Under the pieces are notes generated by a model, which did no database searches, was not told the DNA's origin, and saw only the letters and a list, made by a program, of their open reading frames with translations. The position numbers and the translations under genes are program-made. Positions 57,774 through 64,000 of a stretch of 64,000 nt of DNA are shown here, one piece after another (position 1 is the first letter of the stretch; every line of letters begins with the position of its first letter). The stretch is from CADEDV01 sp048498035 (GTDB lineage: Bacteria > Bacteroidota > Bacteroidia > Chitinophagales > Chitinophagaceae): assembly GCA_048498035.1 (NCBI GenBank), contig JBEHYT010000002.1, positions 248,001 to 312,000 of the forward strand, in the 5' to 3' direction.

Positions 57774-60284
57774 TCAAAATCCTTTCTTGTCTGCTTCAGG
57801 CATTACTGATTTGATATAATCTAATTGTTCTTTAGCCGCAGCATCATTCGGATCTTTCTTCACCGCTGCATCCTTCGCTACCAGGATCCCTTTCAATATA
57901 ACACCATTCAAATAAGGATCGGTTTGGCCACGCACCGCGTCAGGAATAGTATCCCTGAACTGCACAATTTCATTTACACCTTCCTTGAATTTTTCCGTAT
58001 TCCTGATATTCGCCAGGTAAGTGGCCAGATTATTAACTACGGAGAAACGCGACTGCAGAGAACGTTTGCGGAAATCACCCATGATCTTGTCAAACAGTGA
58101 TTCATCACCAGATTGCGCAAGGATGGTAGAAATAGCATTGTTCAATACGCCTTTGGCCGGTTGCTCAGACAGCTTGCGGGCAATTGGTAACGCCGCATCC
58201 GGTTGGGTACGGTTCAGCGCCAGCAACGCATCACCCGATACTGTATAAGAAGAATCATTTACGGCTGCTGTAAACATAGGCACATATTCCGCCTTCTTGT
58301 AAAAACCAAGCGCATTGATGGCCGCACCTTTTGTTACACGTTTCGGATCAGATTGCGCTACTTTCAGCAAATTGGCTTCCACCGCGTCTTTCACAGCTTG
58401 CTTTTTCAGATCCAGCCGAACAATGGCAAACGTACGGAGACCATCATATTTATCCTGGATGGCACGGTTGAGCAGCGCAACTGCTTTTGGATCGTCCTGG
58501 TGGGCTGCAGCATACGCTATTGCCTCACGGCGATCCACATAATTGCCGATGCCATATTGGAAAATATAATTATCAAGCGTCTTATGATCTTCCTTGTCCC
58601 ACAGCGTAATTTTATCTGCATCCACATTTACCAGGTCGGGGTGCTTGCTGTAATTAAACGTAAATGTATCCACAGCATGTGAAGCCCAGACATTCTCCCT
58701 TGTTTTTGTAGAACCATTGTAAATATCAATCGCCAGTGGCAACTGGAACAATTTCGGCTGCGTTTGGTGTACAATCACCTGTACTTTGCCGGCAGCATCA
58801 TCGTACACATAGTCAATATCTACCACCGGATGCCCACTTCCATAATACCACTGATTGAAAAACCAGTTGAGATCGCGGCCGGTTACTTCTTCAAAAGCCA
58901 GGCGCAATTGCTGGGCTTCCGCAGATTTAAACCGATACGTCGTTAAATATAAATTCAGCGATTTAAAGAACGCATCATTCCCAACAAAGTGCCGAAGCAT
59001 ATTTAGGATACGCCCGCCCTTCTGGTAGCTTACCGCATCAAACATATCTTCACGGTTGGAATAATAAAAGCGAACCAGGTCTTTGTTTTCACTATGGCTG
59101 CGCAGGTATCCCTGCATGCCATTGTAATTTTCTTCATCGCCGGCATCCTGTCCATATTTATGCTCAGCCCAAAGTGTTTCAGAAAAATCAGCAAATGATT
59201 CATTCAATGTCAGGTTGCTCCAGCTTTCGGTTGTTACCAGGTCGCCAAACCATTGGTGAAACAGTTCATGCGCAATTGTTGATTCCCAGTTATTGCCATC
59301 CACCAACTGGCGCGCATCCTGCTGTGCATTTTCTTCATGGATCGTAGCTGTTGTATTCTCCATGGCTCCGGCTACATAGTCGCGCCCGGTAATTTGGGAA
59401 TATTTCACCCAGGGAAATGGTACACCCAGCACATCAGAAAAATAACCGATCATCTCAGGCGTATCGCCAAATATTTTCTGGGCTACGCTTGCGTAGGGTT
59501 TTTCTACGTAATAATTTACTTCTTTGCCTTTCCAGCTATCCTTGATCACGGCATATTCGCCCACGCCCAGGAAAAACAGGTAAGGTGCATGGGGAAGGTC
59601 CATTTTCCAGTAATCGGTACGCGTGCCATTGGCATTTTTCTTTTGCGACATTAATTTACCGTTGCTGAGCGTTACATACTTATTGTCTACCGTTACTGTC
59701 AGTTCTTCCGTTGTTTTCTGGTTTTGTTTGTCGATCGTAGGGAACCATGCAGAATTGGCTTCGGTTTCACCCTGTGTCCAGATCTGTGTAGGTTTCTCCT
59801 TGTCTTCGCCCTTGGGATTGATAAAGTAGAATCCTTTAATGCCTAGCATCGCATCGTTGCCGTATTTGGCTTCAAATTCATCCGGCTTGGCAGTATATTC
59901 GATATATACCGTGTAATTCTCGTCCTTTTTATAGGTTTTGTCCAACTGGATCCGCAGGTTAAAATCATCATAGCTGTGCACCAGCGGAGTTTGTTTGGTG
60001 CCTTTTACCAGCATTACTTTTTTGATTTCCATGCCCTTCGCATCTAAATTGAGCGAATCTGTAGCGTAGAAATGAGGATGCAGCGTAATCCACGCTTTTC
60101 CATACACATAGGACTTGCTAAAATCCGGTGTTACATCCAGTTTGGTGTGTACCAGGTCGTTAATCCGGGTGGCGGTGGCCCTGTATTCCGTTTTCCAGGT
60201 CGTATCCTCCTGGGGTTCGCCCTGCTGTGCAAACAGGGAGAAACTCACGGCCCATGCAACCACTCCAAGCAAAAGTTTCTTCAT
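57774..60284 (-). CDS. Secreted M1 family aminopeptidase N-like protein with HEAT-like C-terminus
   Basis: The 836-residue protein has a signal peptide (LLLGVVAWAVSFSLFAQ). It has the GAMEN exopeptidase motif (306-310), zinc motif HELFHQWFGD (His339, Glu340, His343) and Glu362 in LNESFADF. The C-terminal third is HEAT-like (AIAYAAAHQDDPKAVALLNRAIQDKYDGLRTFAIVRL; SYTVSGDALLALNRTQPDAALPIARKL). It removes N-terminal residues from peptides. It is one of two M1 peptidases in the window, and this is the full-length form. Confidence 0.95.
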   Translation of the reverse strand: MKKLLLGVVAWAVSFSLFAQQGEPQEDTTWKTEYRATATRINDLVHTKLDVTPDFSKSYVYGKAWITLHPHFYATDSLNLDAKGMEIKKVMLVKGTKQTPLVHSYDDFNLRIQLDKTYKKDENYTVYIEYTAKPDEFEAKYGNDAMLGIKGFYFINPKGEDKEKPTQIWTQGETEANSAWFPTIDKQNQKTTEELTVTVDNKYVTLSNGKLMSQKKNANGTRTDYWKMDLPHAPYLFFLGVGEYAVIKDSWKGKEVNYYVEKPYASVAQKIFGDTPEMIGYFSDVLGVPFPWVKYSQITGRDYVAGAMENTTATIHEENAQQDARQLVDGNNWESTIAHELFHQWFGDLVTTESWSNLTLNESFADFSETLWAEHKYGQDAGDEENYNGMQGYLRSHSENKDLVRFYYSNREDMFDAVSYQKGGRILNMLRHFVGNDAFFKSLNLYLTTYRFKSAEAQQLRLAFEEVTGRDLNWFFNQWYYGSGHPVVDIDYVYDDAAGKVQVIVHQTQPKLFQLPLAIDIYNGSTKTRENVWASHAVDTFTFNYSKHPDLVNVDADKITLWDKEDHKTLDNYIFQYGIGNYVDRREAIAYAAAHQDDPKAVALLNRAIQDKYDGLRTFAIVRLDLKKQAVKDAVEANLLKVAQSDPKRVTKGAAINALGFYKKAEYVPMFTAAVNDSSYTVSGDALLALNRTQPDAALPIARKLSEQPAKGVLNNAISTILAQSGDESLFDKIMGDFRKRSLQSRFSVVNNLATYLANIRNTEKFKEGVNEIVQFRDTIPDAVRGQTDPYLNGVILKGILVAKDAAVKKDPNDAAAKEQLDYIKSVMPEADKKGF

Positions 60285-60378
60285 AATAGAGATTTAGAGC
60301 CACGAAGGTAAACAAGCTTCCCGTTTGCACAGGGCTGAAATGGGATGAAAGGTATCCTAGTGGTTATTTAACAGCATG

Positions 60379-60404
60379 TTGTAGCTTTTTTTCAAGTATT
60401 TTTG
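60379..60404 (+). promoter_or_regulatory. Possible promoter of the DUF4476 gene
   Basis: TATTTTTG at 60397-60404 is a perfect TAnnTTTG -7 box 24 bp before ATG 60428. TTG at 60379-60381 is 15 bp upstream, shorter than usual. Confidence 0.4.
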
Positions 60405-60427
60405 CCCTGATAACCAATACCCGGAAC

Positions 60428-61711
60428 ATGAAGAAAATTCTCCTGAGTGTTTTATTGATCAGCTCCACGCTGTTGGTAAAAGCCCAAAAAGTGTACTTTG
60501 CCTATCTCCAATCTGAGCAAAACCAGGCATTTTTTGTGCGGTTGAGCGACAAAACCTTCAGTTCCTCCGCTTCCGGCTACCTGATCCTTTCTCATCTGCG
60601 CGATAGCACCTATACATTCAGCGTTGGTTTTCCGGGAAATACATGGCCTGATCAGCATTTTTCGCTGGCTGTTGAGGCAAAAGACCACGGTTACCTGCTC
60701 AAGAATTTTGGAGAAAAAGGATGGGGATTATTTGACCTGCAAACACTGGCGGTTCAGATGGCCAACAATACCCCAACAGTTTCTTCTTCGTCTGGCAACA
60801 ATACGGTTTCACCATTTACGGATATATTAGCCCGCGCCGCGGGTGATTCTTCCCTTCGGGAAAAGCCTGCGTACGTAGTAGCGGCGGAACAAGCAGCAGC
60901 AAAAAAGGCTGAAATGGCACAAACTCCGGTCGTAACACCTACCGCAACAACCGACAAACCTGTTGAGCCGGTTGCTGACACGTTGCCTGCCCAACCTGCG
61001 GAAACACCGAGGTCGGCCGACAAAATTCCTGAATCTGGTATGCCTCCGGTTGCCGTAAAGGAGATGACGCAAACTCCCCTCGCCGTAGTTGAAATAAAAG
61101 AAGCAGCAGATACTAACTTTCAACCATCGGTAATTTCCCGCCAGGAAGCGGTGACAACGCAGGAAGGAGTGGCCGTTACTTATTTTGATACGCAGGCCGG
61201 TGGTAAAAAAGACACGATCCAAATCCTCATCCCCGGAGTTCCCGAAATAGCCGCTGCATCTCAACCATCCGGCGACCGGAAATTCCTGGAAGATATATCT
61301 ACTGATACCACCCATCCCGCGGCGATTGTAAAAGAAGAACCGGTAACTACTTCACAAAATGTTGAGGCAGTTCCCGTCACTAAGGAACCGGTAGCAGTTC
61401 GTAACGTGTACAAAACGGAATGCAAGGAAGTAGCCACCGATGCCGACCTGATTAAAGTGCGGAAGAAAATGGTAGCCGAGGATAATGATGATGATATGGT
61501 GGACCAGGCAAGGAAATATTTTAAAACAAAATGTTTCACCACTGAACAACTTCGTATCCTGAGTACGCTTTTCCTGCAGGAGATCGGGAAATATAAATTC
61601 TTCGATATGTCGTATGTTTTTGTATCAGACCCGGGCAATTTCCCGTCGCTGGTATCAGAACTGAAGAACGACTACTACATCAATCGGTTTAACGCCATGA
61701 TCCGTAATTGA
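60428..61711 (+). CDS. Secreted DUF4476 domain protein
   Basis: The 427-residue protein has a signal peptide (ILLSVLLISSTLLVKAQ). An N-terminal beta domain (about 20-100) is followed by a long low-complexity Ala/Pro/Thr/Val linker (about 130-310, rich in PVTPTATTDKPVEP-type text). A C-terminal DUF4476 domain (about 330-427) carries ECKEVATDADLIKVRKKMVAEDNDDDMVDQARKYFKTKCFTTEQLRILSTLFL. The family is confined mainly to Bacteroidota and its role is unknown. Its stop is 5 bp from the truA ATG, so the two may be cotranscribed. Confidence 0.88.
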   Translation: MKKILLSVLLISSTLLVKAQKVYFAYLQSEQNQAFFVRLSDKTFSSSASGYLILSHLRDSTYTFSVGFPGNTWPDQHFSLAVEAKDHGYLLKNFGEKGWGLFDLQTLAVQMANNTPTVSSSSGNNTVSPFTDILARAAGDSSLREKPAYVVAAEQAAAKKAEMAQTPVVTPTATTDKPVEPVADTLPAQPAETPRSADKIPESGMPPVAVKEMTQTPLAVVEIKEAADTNFQPSVISRQEAVTTQEGVAVTYFDTQAGGKKDTIQILIPGVPEIAAASQPSGDRKFLEDISTDTTHPAAIVKEEPVTTSQNVEAVPVTKEPVAVRNVYKTECKEVATDADLIKVRKKMVAEDNDDDMVDQARKYFKTKCFTTEQLRILSTLFLQEIGKYKFFDMSYVFVSDPGNFPSLVSELKNDYYINRFNAMIRN

Positions 61712-61716
61712 TCAGC

Positions 61717-62463
61717 ATGCCCCGGTATTTTCTTGAAGTAGCCTACAAAGGAACCGCCTACAGCGGTTTTCAAACCCAGGAAAATGCGCATACCGTCCAG
61801 GATGAAATAACACGCGCTTTTACTGTTTTGCAACGCAAAGAAGTAGTGCTTACCGGTTCATCCCGGACCGATGCAGGCGTACATGCACTGCAGAACTTCT
61901 TTCATTTTGATTTTGAAGAACCGCTGCATGAGCAGTTTTTATACAAGATGAACGCAATTCTTCCCGGTGATATAGTGGTTCAATCCGTAAAAAAAGTGGA
62001 TGACAACGCCCATTGCCGGTTTGATGCCCAATCCCGCGAATACAATTACTTTATTTACCAGCGAAAAAATCCCTTCCTGGCAGATCGCGCTTATTTTTTC
62101 CCCTACCGGCTCAACCTGGACGCGATGCAGCAGGGCGCAGAGCTACTAACGAAATACCAGGATTTTACGTCCTTTTCCAAGCGAAACACACAGGTAAAAA
62201 CATTCATTTGCAACATTCTGCGGAGTGAGTGGCGACAGGAAGAAGATACACTGGTCTACCATGTACAGGCAGATCGCTTTCTCCGCGGCATGGTTAGAGC
62301 GCTCACCGCCACCATGTTACAACTGGGGCGTGGTAAACTTACGCCTGAAGGCTTCAAAAATATCATCGAAGCACGGGATTGTACACAGGCCAGTTTTGCC
62401 GTGCCGGCTCACGGGCTTTTTCTTACCCGTGTGCATTTCGCAACTTCCGGCTCCCCGTTATAA
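61717..62463 (+). CDS. truA: tRNA pseudouridine synthase A
   Basis: I take ATG 61717 (MPRYFLEVAYKGTAYSGFQTQ) over the TTG at 61708, because it matches the family start. The 248-residue protein has the catalytic GSSRTDAGVHAL with Asp52, NAILPGDIVVQSVKKVDDNAHCRFDAQSREYNYFI, and FLRGMVRALTATMLQLGRGK. It isomerises uridines 38-40 in the tRNA anticodon arm. Confidence 0.97.
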   Translation: MPRYFLEVAYKGTAYSGFQTQENAHTVQDEITRAFTVLQRKEVVLTGSSRTDAGVHALQNFFHFDFEEPLHEQFLYKMNAILPGDIVVQSVKKVDDNAHCRFDAQSREYNYFIYQRKNPFLADRAYFFPYRLNLDAMQQGAELLTKYQDFTSFSKRNTQVKTFICNILRSEWRQEEDTLVYHVQADRFLRGMVRALTATMLQLGRGKLTPEGFKNIIEARDCTQASFAVPAHGLFLTRVHFATSGSPL

Positions 62464-62589
62464 ACAGTATATTGCAACCGTAGAAATTTTCCTTTCGTCT
62501 TTTGCAAGTTGCTAACACCTTTTGATTTACTACCTGAAAGTGGTATTGCTCCGCGAGAACGGTTTCTTTTAATTTGTACCTGATCATTT

Positions 62590-62636
62590 CAATGCTTCCG
62601 TGAGAGATCGGAAGTGGTTAAGGGCCTGAAGCATTG
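62590..62636. other. Nested inverted repeats in the leader before the last gene
   Basis: CAATGCTTC (62590-62598) is complementary to GAAGCATTG (62628-62636), and inside it CTTCCG pairs with CGGAAG (62595-62614). The two foldings compete for the same bases. They lie 30 bp before the ATG at 62667. A regulatory mRNA leader is possible; nothing matches a known riboswitch class in my view. Confidence 0.4.
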
Positions 62637-62666
62637 GTAGTTTAACACACACCAAACTATAGATGT

Positions 62667-64000
62667 ATGAAATGCAGGTTCGCGCTCATGCTGGCACTTG
62701 TTCTGTTTACCTATGCCATGCAGGCACAAAATTTCAGCGGGCTGCTCAACAAACGCCTGAATAAGGTGGATGATGTGAGCACATTGCTGGAATCAGGTAT
62801 CGGCAACCTCTTTGGCGGTAAGTTAAGTGGCGGCATTGACAGCGTTGTTGTTACTAATGATGCCGAAAAAGAACTGCGCGTCAGGATTTTTTACAATGGA
62901 TACACTTCCGGCTACTTCACCGTTTCCGTAATGGATGCGGCCCGGAAAAAACAAAATGAAGTGGTAGTCGGAAAATTTTCCCAAGCCACAAAAGCTTCAC
63001 CGGTAGAAATAGTGCTGCCAATGGCAGCAGCAGTAGAGAAAGGCGCAGCCTTTGAATCACCTTATCTCCGCATCGACGTTGCCAAAAAAGAAAACGGAAC
63101 CGGTAATATCACCGTATTCAGCCTGAACAAAAAATGGCGTAACCAGCTTGATCCGCAAAATGTGATCGTCAACGTAACCCTGCGGCCAGTTGGTATTGCC
63201 GGAAGCCTCAAAAGCAACGAGGCAAAAGATGTGGTGCCGGGAAAGACCATTCGCTTTGATCCCAAACTACTTTACGTTCAACCCACAACCATCAAACGTG
63301 TGCAAAACCTGCGCCCCATTGGCGGCGGCAATGCACTCGCTCCTGTTATCCACAGTGAAAATTTAGGGATGCCGGATGATATTTCAGGCACCTGGACCAA
63401 CACGGATGCAAATACCAGCGGTATCACTAAAATGATCATCACCGGGAACAACAGCATCCAGGCGTTTGGCAAATGTTCACCCAGTGATTGCGACTGGGGC
63501 AAAACAACCCTCACTTCCGTTTCCGCTACCAGTTTTAAAGCCGTTTTTACCTGGAGCTTTCAAAGCACTACGCTTACCATTAACCTGGCTGGCGGTCAGC
63601 TAACAGTTAATTCGGTTACTGTTCGTAACGGCGCTGTAAGCAACACCGGCAATTATACATTTCAGAAAAATGGTCAACTGGTGGTAGCGCCACTGAAAGT
63701 CTATAACCTGAGCCAGGTGGCATTGATGAAACCTGCGGTAATGGGTATTGCCACGCAGAACAAAACGCCAAAAGGCCCGGATAAAAATATACAGATCAAT
63801 TTGTGGGACGGACTAACCGTAGACAACCAGGTAGACTTCAAACGGCCGCAGGATATTTCCAATATCAACATGACCATCTTTGCCGATAAGAATATCTACT
63901 CGGGTATATATTATATTCTTCCTGCAGATTACCACCTTCGGTGGGAATCAAAAACGGAACCGGAAAAGGGATATGCTTTTAATGTATTGTACGGCAGCCA
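62667..64000 (+). CDS. Secreted hypothetical protein (truncated by the window end)
   Basis: ATG 62667 opens MKCRFALMLALVLFTYAMQAQ, a signal peptide; an ATG at 62663 is out of frame. The frame is open to base 64000, giving at least 444 residues. Segments: NFSGLLNKRLNKVDDVSTLLESGIGNLFGG, a beta sandwich with SVVVTNDAEKELRVRIFYNGYTSGYFTVSVMDAARKK, and a second beta region with GTWTNTDANTSGITKMIITGNNSIQAFGKCSPSDCDWGK. I recognise no family name; the TWxNxDxxTxGIxK pattern recalls repeated secreted Bacteroidota adhesion-like domains. Incomplete, so function is open. Confidence 0.75.
   Translation, partial: MKCRFALMLALVLFTYAMQAQNFSGLLNKRLNKVDDVSTLLESGIGNLFGGKLSGGIDSVVVTNDAEKELRVRIFYNGYTSGYFTVSVMDAARKKQNEVVVGKFSQATKASPVEIVLPMAAAVEKGAAFESPYLRIDVAKKENGTGNITVFSLNKKWRNQLDPQNVIVNVTLRPVGIAGSLKSNEAKDVVPGKTIRFDPKLLYVQPTTIKRVQNLRPIGGGNALAPVIHSENLGMPDDISGTWTNTDANTSGITKMIITGNNSIQAFGKCSPSDCDWGKTTLTSVSATSFKAVFTWSFQSTTLTINLAGGQLTVNSVTVRNGAVSNTGNYTFQKNGQLVVAPLKVYNLSQVALMKPAVMGIATQNKTPKGPDKNIQINLWDGLTVDNQVDFKRPQDISNINMTIFADKNIYSGIYYILPADYHLRWESKTEPEKGYAFNVLYGS

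Overview
The window reads as a chromosomal segment of a Bacteroidota bacterium, most likely a Chitinophagaceae-type glycan degrader. The evidence is a SusC/SusD pair, many secreted glycoside hydrolases, Bacteroidota-type families (DUF4476, DUF6159, BamA-like barrels) and promoters of the TTG / TAnnTTTG type. Almost all of the DNA is coding.

Positions 1-17772 (+) are a polysaccharide utilisation locus. It starts with the tail of a SusC transporter and a SusD lipoprotein, followed by a terminator. A tight operon then encodes three GH2-like enzymes, a SASA-type esterase, an alkaline-phosphatase-superfamily enzyme, a multidomain clan GH-A-like hydrolase with discoidin and DNRLRE-like modules, a sialate-O-acetylesterase-like enzyme and uronate isomerase UxaC. 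Convergent to it (17845-20002, -) are mannonate dehydratase UxuA and an SDR that fits fructuronate reductase. Together these suggest extracellular deacetylation and cleavage of a uronic-acid-containing glycan, followed by conversion of the uronate to 2-keto-3-deoxygluconate. A LacI-type operator lies upstream of the SDR gene.

Positions 20187-24946 (-) form an operon of two GH13 enzymes, a Gfo/Idh/MocA oxidoreductase and an SMP-30-like lactonase. Positions 25422-41847 are mixed housekeeping and accessory genes: a kinase-like/outer-membrane-barrel fusion, a DUF6159 membrane protein, a two-gene HEPN-like module, a retropepsin-like protein, a DUF305 protein, an NhaD antiporter, a DUF389 protein, an M1 peptidase, RmuC, two genes of the 2,3-diacetamido-glucuronate (Wlb/Wbp) sugar pathway, and a methyltransferase.

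Positions 42107-51344 are an A+T-rich island beside a tRNA-Glu gene. An XRE regulator and a broken lipoprotein gene precede one tight seven-gene operon: a small protein, a DNA methyltransferase, a MORC/MutL-like GHKL ATPase, a SLATT-like two-TM protein, a 48-residue proline-tailed protein, a calcineurin-like phosphoesterase and an HSP90-like ATPase. I do not recognise this combination as a named system. It looks like a methylation-associated defence system with no classical restriction nuclease, and it is the most interesting part of the window.

Positions 51674-64000 are core genome: tRNA-Glu, gap, a small gene, pgk, two LemA and two TPM-domain proteins, an M1 aminopeptidase, a DUF4476 protein, truA and a partial secreted protein. 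Two 372-373-bp non-autonomous mobile elements (40639-41010 and 57293-57665) share terminal inverted repeats and each is flanked by a 10-bp target duplication.
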